The position numbers were made by a program, and so were the translations under genes. Of a DNA stretch of 64,000 nt, positions 16,791-25,792 are shown one piece after another. This DNA comes from CAYZQH01 sp050300015 (GTDB taxonomy: Bacteria > Pseudomonadota > Gammaproteobacteria > Pseudomonadales > Cellvibrionaceae), in NCBI GenBank assembly GCA_050300015.1, contig JBNKWZ010000028.1, forward strand, positions 118,337-182,336, written 5' to 3'. The notes beneath the pieces are model-generated. The model did not search any database. It was not told the origin of the DNA and saw only the letters and a list, made by a program, of their open reading frames with translations. Position 1 is the stretch's first letter. Each line of letters begins with the position of its first letter.

Positions 16791-17312
16791 TTCTTCCTAC
16801 AGTATAAGCCAGATAAAAAGCACAAAACGTCAGGCTCTCGTGTAGCCGCCCCGCTTAAAAGGCTGTACTGTCAGTCAGAAAAGTCTCTTGTCACTTAACT
16901 CAACCATCTAAGCTGAATTGGGTTTCGTTTCTTTGCCTTAGCACGCTCAACACGCGCCAATCAACGACCCATCAGTTTTTTTACAGATCTCCCCCGCGAC
17001 GGCTCTAAAGCAACTAAACTGACAATGGACAAAACAGTGCGTTATTTCACCTTGTACGCTCGGCCATCGGCGGGTTTGCCGCTAAACTTGTCGATACCCA
17101 CAATCGACAACAGGCCATGGGGGCAAGTATGAGCTGTATAGGTTGGCGCCAATTCGCCACCTCGCAGACACTAGAGAGCCTCCGACTAAGCAAAGCCTGC
17201 GCTAAACGCAGTCTTCATTAGTGGATAAAATCATTAAATGATCAAAATTGTTACATACGACGGCTCATTCGCGTGAAGTGTGCAGTAGACTCCTATAGGA
17301 CCAGTTAGCCAA
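16791..17312. other. Divergent intergenic region with a possible gene remnant
   Basis: 522 bases between the divergent kinase and TraF-like genes; both promoters must lie here. On the minus strand, 17042-17170 reads as a 42-codon frame without a start codon. It ends in text like a real C-terminus (SIVGIDKFSGKPADGRAYKV) and is preceded by a TAG, so it may be the tail of a lost gene. No repeat copy or terminator was seen. Confidence 0.35.
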
Positions 17313-18602
17313 ATGAGGTATGCATTGAAGCGGTCGCGCCCAAATATTCCGATCTTTTTGTTCGCAATGAGTTGTCTACCATTGACCACCCATGCGGTAA
17401 GCTTTGGTGTTTTCGATGCGCGTACGCTGGCGCTCGGGGGCACCTCTGTGGCTATGAGTAACCTCACCACGGGGCACTATGCCAACCCCGCCCTCCTCGC
17501 CCTGCATATCGGGGACGAAGATGACACAGAGGATGGCCAACACACCTTGCCATCTCTCACCACCCGATATTCCGATGCCGCTGAAATTGCCTACCAAACC
17601 GTGGAAAACAATCTCGAAGGCCAGTTGAGTAACGCCATTGACGCTTTTAACCTAGCACCCGGCCCAGCAACAGCCTTGACCGGAGAAGAAGCCGCCATTG
17701 AGCTTAAGGACGCCATGGAGGGGGTTCAAGACAAACCCATCTTTGCCGACTTATTTGTAGGTTACTCCATGACAGAGCCTGGGCACCGAGAAGGTGGCGC
17801 GTTTTTTATTGGCTCGCGCGTAGTGGTCAATGGTGCTGCCGACATTGCCCCAGAAGACTTGGATTTGATTGACGATTATATCGAGGCTTTGCGCTTTATT
17901 CATACAGATGGCAGCGACGGCTCATCACACCCTGAGCTGTTTCTCGCCGATGGCCAACTGGCTGACCCCAATGATGAAATACTGTCCTCTGCGCGCGCGC
18001 GCGTGGGTGTAATGACAGAAATCGGCGTATCTGCGGCAAAACTGTTCAAATTCAAAGGGCAGGTGTTTTCTCTGGGCGTCTCTCCCAAGGCCATGAATTT
18101 ACATTTGTTCGACGACGAGTGGGATGTTAACGGCGGCGAATTTATCAGTGACGGCAACGATGAAGACTATTGGGTTTTTAACTTCGACCTAGGCATGCTT
18201 TGGGCACCCAAGGAAAATGTTCGCGTGGGCCTGACCAGCAAAGACTTTCTCACAAAAGAAAAAACATCTGCCCTCGGCTATACCTTTAAACTCAAAGCCA
18301 GAACACGCCTCGGCATGGTGGTGGACTATGAGCAATTCAGTGTGGGAATGGACTTAGACCTCACGCCCAACCGCCTGTTTGCCAACGATGCCAAACAACA
18401 GGAACTGAGTGTGGGTGTTGAATACAGCCCCTGGTCAATACTGCAATTGCGAGCAGGATACAGCTACGACCTAGAGGGTACGTTCGACGGCAAGATGACC
18501 TTTGGTGCCGGCGTTAACTGGGCGGGCATGCGCGTAGATGGCGCCTTCGCCACCAGTGATACCGACACCGTCTTTGGCTTCCAATTTGGATGGCAACATT
18601 AA
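17313..18602 (+). CDS. TraF-like outer-membrane protein
   Basis: 429 residues with a signal peptide ending near THA-VSFGVFDARTLALGG. The RTLALGGTSVAMSNLTTGHY segment and alternating C-terminal strands match the family named after plasmid TraF (TraF_2), which also resembles FadL-type barrels. Members of this family are chromosomal outer-membrane proteins of unknown function; nothing else here suggests conjugation, so the name should not be read as function. The C-terminus ends with an aromatic-rich strand (VFGFQFGWQH), as in beta-barrels. It converges with the nitrilase gene, 25 bases apart. Confidence 0.75.
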   Translation: MRYALKRSRPNIPIFLFAMSCLPLTTHAVSFGVFDARTLALGGTSVAMSNLTTGHYANPALLALHIGDEDDTEDGQHTLPSLTTRYSDAAEIAYQTVENNLEGQLSNAIDAFNLAPGPATALTGEEAAIELKDAMEGVQDKPIFADLFVGYSMTEPGHREGGAFFIGSRVVVNGAADIAPEDLDLIDDYIEALRFIHTDGSDGSSHPELFLADGQLADPNDEILSSARARVGVMTEIGVSAAKLFKFKGQVFSLGVSPKAMNLHLFDDEWDVNGGEFISDGNDEDYWVFNFDLGMLWAPKENVRVGLTSKDFLTKEKTSALGYTFKLKARTRLGMVVDYEQFSVGMDLDLTPNRLFANDAKQQELSVGVEYSPWSILQLRAGYSYDLEGTFDGKMTFGAGVNWAGMRVDGAFATSDTDTVFGFQFGWQH

Positions 18603-18627
18603 GCCCGGTAGTACCTGCCCCCCACCG

Positions 18628-19446
18628 CTAGAACACTCGATGAGACTCGCAGGGCATGCGCGTGCGCGTATCCTCAAGCTCATCCAATGCGAGCTCAGCC
18701 ACCGCAAACCCAGCGCCGGGGCCGCGCTTAACCGCGACCACCTCACCCCACGGATTAATGATGCACGAATGACCCCACGTGGCACGTCCATGGCTGTGTT
18801 CACCACCTTGATTCGCGGCGAGCACATAGCACTGGTTTTCAATGGCGCGCGCGCGCAATAGCACCTCCCAATGAGCCTTCCCTGTGGAATAGGTGAAAGC
18901 GGACGGCACCGCAAAGGCAAGTACACCCTCACTGCGAAGTTTACGGTACAACTCAGGGAAGCGTAAATCGTAGCAAACCGTTAAGCCCAGCTTGCCAAAG
19001 GGCAGCGTTGCCGCCACCGCAGCTTTACCCGGGCAAAAGGTGTCAGACTCGCGGTAATCTCCCACCGCGTCCTCCACGGCCACATCAAACAGATGACACT
19101 TGTCATAGCGTGCCACTAGGTTGCCGGCAGGGTCCCATACGGTGGACGCCGCGTAAACGCGCTTTTCAGGCGCAATGTCGGGGCTGGTGAGTGGTACGGT
19201 TCCCGCCACTAACCAAATGCCAAGCTTGGCACTCCATTCCTGCAAAAATGGGAATATGGGCCCTTGCCCCGATAACTCTAGTTCTGCAGTCGCAAAGGCC
19301 TTGGCCTGCGAAAACATCGCAAAGTTCTCAGGTAACACCACAACTTCGGCCCCCTCCTGCGCGGCTGCACGCATTTGCTCCAGCGCCTGTAGTAGGTTCA
19401 GTTCTACGGAGGCACCACTGACCATCTGAATGACTGCTACTTTCAC
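18628..19446 (-). CDS. Carbon-nitrogen hydrolase (Nit-like amidase)
   Basis: 272 residues of the nitrilase superfamily. The catalytic triad is visible: Glu in VVLPENFAMF, Lys in ARYDKCHLFD and Cys in LTVCYDLRFPELYR (near residue 157). The RFPELYR context and length match the Nit1/Nit2 branch, which hydrolyses deaminated glutathione or omega-amides. It is likely a cytoplasmic metabolite-repair amidase; the exact substrate is not deducible. Conserved YVLAANQGG and HSHGRATWGHS are present. It stands alone, with no partner gene on its strand. Confidence 0.9.
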   Translation of the reverse strand: MKVAVIQMVSGASVELNLLQALEQMRAAAQEGAEVVVLPENFAMFSQAKAFATAELELSGQGPIFPFLQEWSAKLGIWLVAGTVPLTSPDIAPEKRVYAASTVWDPAGNLVARYDKCHLFDVAVEDAVGDYRESDTFCPGKAAVAATLPFGKLGLTVCYDLRFPELYRKLRSEGVLAFAVPSAFTYSTGKAHWEVLLRARAIENQCYVLAANQGGEHSHGRATWGHSCIINPWGEVVAVKRGPGAGFAVAELALDELEDTRTRMPCESHRVF

Positions 19447-19626
19447 ATTACCCTCTCAAAAATCCAATGCACTGCTCATCGGAGTCACGACGCAATTTTA
19501 TTCGCCTGAATAGCTCCCTACCCGGCAACGAATTGGTACAATTTGAGTCCAAACTAATCAATCAAATGCTGTTTTGACTCATACACGTGGCAGCACACTA
19601 ACAAACATAACAACTGCGAGTAACAC

Positions 19627-20433
19627 ATGTTTCATCGACAGCCCAAACGTTTGCAGCCTCGAGCCATACTGATTGCACTCGCGCTCCTTCCTCTCAGCTT
19701 AGCCTATGCAGAGATCTACCAATGGACCGATGAGAATGGGCGTGTACACTTTAGCGACCAACGTGCCGCCAGAAAAGACGCCATGCGGCGTGGTGAAAAG
19801 CCTAACCAGGCCACCACGGATGGCGTGAACTTCCGCTTCCTACCTCAGGCCGACGCATTGATCACCAGCAACTCAGAGCAACCCAAGGGCAAGGCCTCTA
19901 TGTTGTCCACTGGCTACTGGAAAACCCGTACGGTGGAGTATCAAACCCGCAGTATTGTGCGTTTTGAAATCACCGAGCTTCTTAAAGCACTCAACATGCA
20001 CAAGCTCAAACATCTAGACACGGCCAGAATCGAATTCTTCGCCAACACGCAAGATAAACTTTACGGCCAAGGCATTACCAACAAACAAAGTCCCGGACAC
20101 TCCACCCTGCGCGGTGACAACGCATTTTACATAAAAGCGGTGCACAACAATTGGAGCGAAGACGACGTAACCTGGCAAACTTTTTATGCGCCTACCCACT
20201 ATACGCCGCTGGCCATCCGCAAGCTGCCCTCTATTTCTGCACCCGGCTCAGATGGTGTACCGGACAAAAATTACTGGGTCGATGCCACCGATCTCATCGC
20301 CGCGTTGGTGCTCGCGCAGCAGCGCGAGTTCACCCTGGAGCTATCGCCACAACGCAAATCCACAATGGCACAGGTGACCTTTTTCTCGCGCGAAAGTGAC
20401 AAACCTCCGGTACTAACGGTTAAGCTCAAATAG
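19627..20433 (+). CDS. Secreted DUF4124 protein with DNRLRE-like domain
   Basis: 268 residues. A signal peptide (ALALLPLSLAYA) is followed by a DUF4124 motif EIYQWTDENGRVHFSDQRAA. The remaining ~200 residues look like a beta-sandwich of the DNRLRE/CBM96 kind: STGYWKTRTVEYQTRSIVRF, then LDTARIEFFAN, WSEDDVTWQT, YWVDATDLIAALV and FFSRESDKPPVLTV. Such domains occur in secreted carbohydrate-active or adhesive proteins. No catalytic domain is present. It is followed by a copy of the intergenic repeat. Confidence 0.8.
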   Translation: MFHRQPKRLQPRAILIALALLPLSLAYAEIYQWTDENGRVHFSDQRAARKDAMRRGEKPNQATTDGVNFRFLPQADALITSNSEQPKGKASMLSTGYWKTRTVEYQTRSIVRFEITELLKALNMHKLKHLDTARIEFFANTQDKLYGQGITNKQSPGHSTLRGDNAFYIKAVHNNWSEDDVTWQTFYAPTHYTPLAIRKLPSISAPGSDGVPDKNYWVDATDLIAALVLAQQREFTLELSPQRKSTMAQVTFFSRESDKPPVLTVKLK

Positions 20434-20507
20434 AATCGTGTACCCACAAGAACAGATCCTTGAAACCCGCGCTGAAAACACACAGCAACCCCTAAGGGCC
20501 TTAATGG

Positions 20508-20633
20508 TTAACCCGACAATTAAATAGATCTCCCGTCTATTTCATTGCACACCCTTAAAATATTGGCGAAAATGTGTGAATTTCCTTGTATTGTAAGGGC
20601 TTGCCTTGGCCCGACAGATTGCCGGGTTAATAG
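20508..20633. repeat. Intergenic inverted-end repeat, copy A
   Basis: 126 bases. The left end TTAACCCGACAAT and right end ATTGCCGGGTTAATAG are inverted repeats of each other. Inside is the palindrome AAATAGA/TCTATTT around TCTCCCG, then a conserved core with AAAATATTGGCG, ATGTGTGAATTT and CTTGTATTGTAAGGGCTT. The same core recurs at 24.7, 30.3 and 52.8 kb. It lies between convergent genes. Confidence 0.8.
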
Positions 20634-20702
20634 CACTGCGCTGGGCATCCTGCGACTAAGCAGGTGAGTAAATAAGAATTATGGGATTTTGTGCTGTGGC
20701 AG

Positions 20703-23700
20703 TTAAAACTTGGGAAACGTATCGTTACTGGCATTGCGCGCAAAGGGCGATTCTGTACGTCGAGCCTCATACTGAATCAACCATTTAATAAAGGCCTCCT
20801 CCGACAAAGGCCGAGCAAAGAAGTAACCTTGAAACGCGTGGCAGCCTATGGCCCTGAGGCGATCCAGCTGCACTTGGGTTTCCACCCCTTCAGCCACTAC
20901 CTCTAGCCCCATATGCTTGCCAATAGACACCATCGACTCCACCAGCGGTTCTTGTGCCTGGGTTTCCAATACATCCACAAAACTTTTGTCGATTTTAATG
21001 GAATCCAACGGCAAATCGCGTAAATAGGCCAGCGACGAGTAACCGGTACCAAAGTCATCTAATGCGATGCTAAACCCCGAGCGCCGAAGTTCTGCAAGCT
21101 TGTCAATGGTATCTTTGATATCCGACAACACTGCCGTTTCCGTCACTTCGAGGGTGATAAAGCTGGGCGCCACCTTGGCTTTGGCAATAGCAGCCAAGGT
21201 AGTTTCAACGAAATCGGGCCGACCAAATTGCCATGCCGACACATTCACCGACAAATGCCCGGAAAACGGAAGCCGCCCTTCAAACCAGCGCTTACGTTTG
21301 GACAGTGCCTCTTGCAAAACCCATTCGCCGATTGGGTTGATTAACCCTGTTTCTTCCGCCACAGGAATAAAAACATCCGGCGGGATAAATCCGCGTTTAG
21401 GGTGCTGCCAGCGCAGTAAAGCCTCCGCTCCAATCAACGCGCCACTGGCGTTTAGCTGTGGTTGATACACCAGTGAAAACTCTTTGTTTTGCAAGGCTTG
21501 ACGTAGCCCTTTTTCAATACCAATGCGATGATTCACTTCATTGCGCATTTCTGGTGTAAACAGTTGATATCCACCCCGTCCGGCGAGCTTAGCTTTGTGG
21601 AGCGCAATGTCCGCATTACGAAACACATCCACCACGGTATGGGCATACTGTGGAAATAAAACGATACCGATGGTGCAGCCCACATCAAGAAGGTGATCAC
21701 CCACCGCCACCGGCCGTTCCAACAGCGACAGTAGCTGTAGAGCCAATTGCACAATATTTTTTTCTGGGTTTTTGCCAAGGTCTTTCACGACGATGGCAAA
21801 CTCATCCCCTCCGATACGTGCCACATAATGCGCACCGCGTGTCGCTTTTATTAAACGCTTACCTAAACGTTGTATGACTTGATCGCCCACATTATGCCCC
21901 AAGGCATCATTAATGGTTTTAAAGTGATCCAAATCCAGTTGAATGAAAGCACTTTCCCCTTCTTGTTGTTCTAGCAATTTTCCCACATATTCATTCAAAT
22001 CCACTCGATTCGGCAGACCAGTCAATTGGTCTTCAAACGCCATTTTACGAATGGTTTTTTCCGACTCGATTCGATTGAGTTCCGAGCCGGCGCGTGACAC
22101 AAATATTTTCACCAAGTCTTCAATTTTTTCCACATGGTCCATGGGTTTGGCGTCCATCACCATAAAAGCCCCAATATTGACTTTGCGCTCATCGGTTATA
22201 GCCACACCCACATAACTTTGAATACCCATCTGCTTAAGCAAAGTGAGCCAAGGAAAATCTTCCTGCGCCCTACGCGCTACGGAATAGGTGCCGTTTTGCA
22301 AAATAACACCTATCGGGCTACCTTGTATCTTAATCGTAAAATTGTCCGTCAACTCACCATCGACCGAAGCCGCCAAGGTTTGCAAGTGTGGCTCGCCGTC
22401 TATGTCGACTAACAAGCCGATCAGCACGTATTTTTTTTCAAGCAGTCGAGCAAGGTAAACCACTAGGCTCGTAAAAAAAGCTTGCCCAGTTTCTGTAGAA
22501 ACAGCGTTAGATATGGTATTAATGGCGGTATCCACAAATTGCTGTTCGGTAACATCTTCTAAACGAACAACAAACTCCTCTAGGCATCGATCACCATCGA
22601 AAATCGGCGACAACTTAAAATTTATCCAACAGTCTCGAACAAAAAATAGTGTGTCAACCGGAACACCTGCTACGAAATAGTAAGGGCCAAACTCGCAAGC
22701 TTCCCCAGTTTCCAGTTGGCGTAAAACTGCCTCACGGCTTTCACCCAAAGATTCAAGCACGTCTAGAAAATTCACATTAGGTGTTTGGCTAACATCACAA
22801 CGCAAGAACCGCACGCTCTCTTCATTCACCAAAAGCGTATCGCCATTTCGATTCACGATGTGATTGGGCACGGGCTCTTGAGTAAAAACTTGAGATAGAC
22901 GCCGTAGCTTAGACTCAACATAACGTCGCTCTATAATTTCGGCCTGCATTTCTCGGTCGCGCAAGGTAAGCTGCTGGCTTCGGCGGGTCGACCTCATGAT
23001 CAGATTGGTCGACATAACGACCACAAATACCATGATGGCAAACCCCACCAAGTAAATTCCCGACCAAATCGACCAATCGATCAGCGCACTTGCTGCAATA
23101 CTACTGGCCAACAACCCGATATACAAACCGACAAAACTGGCCCGTGCTCGACCCACTTGCCGGAAAATTTGTACAACCACACCGACACCCCACACCAGCA
23201 CCACGGCGATAGTGGCATACCAGATGCGTGTGACCAGCCCGGGAACACCCTCTACATAAGACAACCCCAACCAACGAGAGTCAGCCCCAAAAGGCAATAG
23301 ACCTTCGACGCTGTCAAAATGTAAGGAATAGGACGTGAGACGGTTCACCAAAACCATGATGACCACCAATAGCAACCCAAAACCGAGGACACGCTTGGGA
23401 TGCTGGCGTTCCACACTCTCGAAAGAAATAAAAATATAGCTACAAACCAAACCCAATGATGCAAAGTCCATTTGCCATTTGAGTGCAAGAATGGCAAAAC
23501 TTAAATCTGATGATTGATAGTACAAGGCCGTCGCGAGTTGATAACCAAAGCCCGAGAAGCTCAGGGCCGCCAACGCGCCATAGGCCACACGATTGTTAAA
23601 AGAGCGTGACAATGCCATTACCGCACTAGCACAACCACCCGCCACCAACAAGTAACCCGCAGTAATATAAAAAATTGATACCACTAAAGGGATCGAATGC

Positions 23701-23705
23701 GTCAT
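20703..23705 (-). CDS. Membrane GGDEF-EAL cyclic-di-GMP enzyme
   Basis: 1000 residues. About seven membrane helices fill the first ~230 residues, followed by a short coiled segment, a PAS-like region (about 270-390), a GAF-like region (about 395-545), a GGDEF domain with intact ARIGGDEFAIV near residue 632, and an EAL domain with GAEALLRWQHP near 760. LDDFGTGYSSLAYLRDLPLD and KIDKSFV are conserved catalytic segments of active EAL phosphodiesterases. The enzyme can therefore make or break c-di-GMP; which activity dominates cannot be told. A c-di-GMP riboswitch candidate lies about 1.3 kb away on the other strand. Translated alone from its own promoter. Confidence 0.93.
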   Translation of the reverse strand: MTHSIPLVVSIFYITAGYLLVAGGCASAVMALSRSFNNRVAYGALAALSFSGFGYQLATALYYQSSDLSFAILALKWQMDFASLGLVCSYIFISFESVERQHPKRVLGFGLLLVVIMVLVNRLTSYSLHFDSVEGLLPFGADSRWLGLSYVEGVPGLVTRIWYATIAVVLVWGVGVVVQIFRQVGRARASFVGLYIGLLASSIAASALIDWSIWSGIYLVGFAIMVFVVVMSTNLIMRSTRRSQQLTLRDREMQAEIIERRYVESKLRRLSQVFTQEPVPNHIVNRNGDTLLVNEESVRFLRCDVSQTPNVNFLDVLESLGESREAVLRQLETGEACEFGPYYFVAGVPVDTLFFVRDCWINFKLSPIFDGDRCLEEFVVRLEDVTEQQFVDTAINTISNAVSTETGQAFFTSLVVYLARLLEKKYVLIGLLVDIDGEPHLQTLAASVDGELTDNFTIKIQGSPIGVILQNGTYSVARRAQEDFPWLTLLKQMGIQSYVGVAITDERKVNIGAFMVMDAKPMDHVEKIEDLVKIFVSRAGSELNRIESEKTIRKMAFEDQLTGLPNRVDLNEYVGKLLEQQEGESAFIQLDLDHFKTINDALGHNVGDQVIQRLGKRLIKATRGAHYVARIGGDEFAIVVKDLGKNPEKNIVQLALQLLSLLERPVAVGDHLLDVGCTIGIVLFPQYAHTVVDVFRNADIALHKAKLAGRGGYQLFTPEMRNEVNHRIGIEKGLRQALQNKEFSLVYQPQLNASGALIGAEALLRWQHPKRGFIPPDVFIPVAEETGLINPIGEWVLQEALSKRKRWFEGRLPFSGHLSVNVSAWQFGRPDFVETTLAAIAKAKVAPSFITLEVTETAVLSDIKDTIDKLAELRRSGFSIALDDFGTGYSSLAYLRDLPLDSIKIDKSFVDVLETQAQEPLVESMVSIGKHMGLEVVAEGVETQVQLDRLRAIGCHAFQGYFFARPLSEEAFIKWLIQYEARRTESPFARNASNDTFPKF

Positions 23706-24236
23706 CTACTTGGCCATCGTACTCATTTGTTTACCTTGGACTACTGTCAATACTGCCCAATACTCAGGAAACTGGACCCCCAGTAACGATAGCTGTTGGC
23801 GAACCAAACCACCAAATTGGGAGCAGACATTTCCGGCGAACGGTTAACAATCCCTACCAAGCTTCCGAAACGGCTGACCTTAAATGCACTAAAAATGACA
23901 AAACAGTTGCGACAATGATTTATTAGAACTTGAAAACACAGAATGCTCCAGATCTATAACCAAATGTCAGTGACGACTCACTTTGAGCATTCCAACATTG
24001 GCTTATACAAAATTTTTATGGTTGTCTACAGCGGCGAGGATTCTGATTATAAGGATTCGGCCATTCACCGCTGATTCGCTACTCAATAGACCCAAAAATC
24101 GACACTTCAACGTACTTTAGAACCATTGATTAAAAAAATACTTCCATGTTTTCGTGCGGGCCAAAATTCTTCAAATAGCGACGGCAAAAGGCCCATTTGG
24201 CTTCTACACTCAAGAAATAACTTGGAGCATGGTGGT
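23706..24236. other. Divergent intergenic region
   Basis: 531 bases between the divergent GGDEF-EAL gene and an unknown gene. I see no complete repeat copy, terminator or convincing promoter. An open frame from 24126 extends the next gene upstream, but its extra residues are unlike a signal peptide and I did not use it. Confidence 0.4.
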
Positions 24237-24698
24237 ATGAAGTATTTGATTTTGGTGGTTTTCATGGGGCTTAGCGTGACCAGTTGGGCCATCGAAGAAA
24301 ACCGCATTTATATGATTGGCAAAATCAAAATACTGGAAACCACACACACCAAGGTTGTGCTGTTCCACGATAAAGGCATCACCTCCATGACCGATTGCCA
24401 GCGCGAGATTCAACGCGGTGTTCGCGGGCAATGGCGCTATCACCACCACAAGTTCGATAAACCCAAAGGCTATATGCAACGCGTGGATTACTATTGCGTA
24501 CAGTCCAATGTAATCGCCACCCCTTGGTACAGCCGCGATGCTTACAACACCGTTTACAAAATCGACATTCGAAATCCGACTTTGCGTATCACCCGCGAAA
24601 AATCCTACAGCAGTTGCTTGCACAGCGTCCGTAAAGAAGTCCGCGACGAAACCAGCAAATTTTTCTGTGCAAAGCTAAACCAGCAGATTCGCCAGTGA
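24237..24698 (+). CDS. Unknown secreted protein
   Basis: 153 residues from ATG 24237. This start was chosen because MKYLILVVFMGLSVTSWA is a standard signal peptide; an upstream in-frame start at 24126 would bury it. The mature part has five cysteines (in MTDCQREI, VDYYCVQSN, YSSCLHSV, KFFCAKLN and similar) and is basic. I do not recognise a family. Its general layout (cysteine-containing, Tyr-rich, one tract ending in CxxxLNQ) is loosely like the next gene's soluble domain, which also has CFVDQYQYK, so the two may be distant paralogues. The function is unknown. A copy of the intergenic repeat follows directly. Confidence 0.65.
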   Translation: MKYLILVVFMGLSVTSWAIEENRIYMIGKIKILETTHTKVVLFHDKGITSMTDCQREIQRGVRGQWRYHHHKFDKPKGYMQRVDYYCVQSNVIATPWYSRDAYNTVYKIDIRNPTLRITREKSYSSCLHSVRKEVRDETSKFFCAKLNQQIRQ

Positions 24699-24713
24699 CA
24701 CGCGCCGATTCAG

Positions 24714-24870
24714 CTATTAACTTTGCACTAAAATAGTCTCCCGCCTGTTTACTACACGCTCTAACAATACTGTCGCTGGTGTGTAAATAGCCTTGTACTT
24801 TAAGGGCTTTCATTGGCTTCACAGCCTACAATGGGGCATTCATGCTCCATCTATTAACCCCAAAATTATT
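24714..24870. repeat. Intergenic inverted-end repeat, copy B (diverged)
   Basis: It starts CTATTAAC at 24714, then TAAAATAG-TCTCCCGCCTGTTT, AACAATACTGTCGC, GGTGTGTAAATAG and CCTTGTACTTTAAGGGCTTT. This is the same order as copy A but more diverged. The 3' part with ATGGGGCATTC is shared with copy D at 52.8 kb. A second CTATTAACCC occurs at 24851. The right boundary is uncertain. Confidence 0.6.
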
Positions 24871-24939
24871 TCTGCCGAGTCAATATAACCTTTGGTTTTA
24901 GCGCCGTTTTTTTAGCGCGTACACAATCTAACCCCCCAA

Positions 24940-24945
24940 TTGACA
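24940..24945 (+). promoter_or_regulatory. Candidate -35 element ahead of the riboswitch
   Basis: A perfect TTGACA at 24940-24945, with a second TTGACT at 24957-24962. No strong -10 stands out at 16-18 bases from either. A promoter here would start the transcript shortly before the riboswitch at 24998. Confidence 0.3.
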
Positions 24946-24997
24946 CTCTGACGCTTTGACTCCAAACTTACCACTGTGAAATACGTCACACCGGCAA

Positions 24998-25085
24998 TTG
25001 CCGATAAAGGAAAACCCGCGGCAACGTGGGGACGCAAAGCCAGCGCCCCAACATATTGATGATGGGTCGGACGGCTATCGAACCA
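24998..25085 (+). promoter_or_regulatory. Candidate c-di-GMP-I (GEMM) riboswitch
   Basis: The stretch contains CCGATAAAGGAAAACC, then a perfect stem CCCGCG-GCAA-CGTGGG closed by a GNRA tetraloop, then GGACGCAAAGCC exactly as in the GEMM-I consensus. A second stem region follows (GCGCCC...GGGTCGGACGGC), and the element ends TATCGAACC, able to pair back with CGATA. The order and the tetraloop match the c-di-GMP-I aptamer. One difference is GGAAAACC where GGCAAACC is usual. It ends about 20 bases before the start of an unknown membrane protein, so control of that gene's translation start is plausible. The ligand is inferred from the class. Confidence 0.75.
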
Positions 25086-25104
25086 TGTCGCCGCCGCCAC
25101 CCGT

Positions 25105-25635
25105 ATGGTTGCGCTCGCGGTCTACGCTAAAGGTGCTGGGTTGTTTTTTAACGGGGTCGAAGCGAGCAAATTATTGCCCACAAAGGTGACCCGTTGGTGG
25201 CCTACGGCAAAAACACTGTTAATGGTATTTATTATTTTAGCGGGTATTGGCTCGACACTCATATATTTGGCAAAATCCCAAAAACCACAATCGTTTAATC
25301 CCAATGATGCGGTTTATATGTCAGCCACACGCGACTATCAATTGGTACCTTTTGATATGCTCGATGCCCAGCATTATTGCCAATCCCAAACCGAGGCCAA
25401 ATATGGTGATCAACTGGTGTTATCCTATGTGGATGGACACTCTACTCGCCACGATACTGAAAAAGGCCTGTATAAAATATTCTTAGTCGCTCATGTGGGC
25501 AAAGTGTCAAACTACCAAGAAACCGCCATCCACTGTTTTGTGGACCAATACCAATATAAACTCACCCATTTTCGAACCATTAAATTACGTGACGCAAATT
25601 TAATGACGCGAGTTTTAAAAATGTTTAATTTTTGA
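25105..25635 (+). CDS. Unknown membrane protein, riboswitch-linked
   Basis: 176 residues with one membrane helix at about 32-55 (TLLMVFIILAGIGSTLIYLA) after a short basic N-terminus, and a ~120-residue outer domain. The outer domain holds AVYMSATRDYQLVPFDML, a CQSQTEAKYGDQLVLSYVDG segment and two cysteines. I do not recognise a family. The start is uncertain: the ATG at 25105 gives a short N-terminal segment that looks unlike a signal, and an ATG at 25085 in another frame lies inside the riboswitch tail. The gene lies directly downstream of the GEMM candidate, which suggests a role in surface attachment or motility, as for many GEMM targets. That is inference. Confidence 0.6.
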   Translation: MVALAVYAKGAGLFFNGVEASKLLPTKVTRWWPTAKTLLMVFIILAGIGSTLIYLAKSQKPQSFNPNDAVYMSATRDYQLVPFDMLDAQHYCQSQTEAKYGDQLVLSYVDGHSTRHDTEKGLYKIFLVAHVGKVSNYQETAIHCFVDQYQYKLTHFRTIKLRDANLMTRVLKMFNF

Positions 25636-25792
25636 AGATCCCTCCAGCAAGGGCAGTTCATGGGCACAGTTAAAGCGCCGGGCGAAAATCAAAACCCTCC
25701 ACTGGCGAATCAAACCAATAGGACCATTCATATTGGCCGGTCATTCCAACAAATTGCTGTTGGGGCTTTTAATGCTTTTCGCAAATTCTTGT

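Noticed and set aside
17313..18602. Possible sign of a conjugative element from the TraF-like name
   Set aside because: This TraF_2 family is chromosomal and no other transfer, relaxase or plasmid gene is near.
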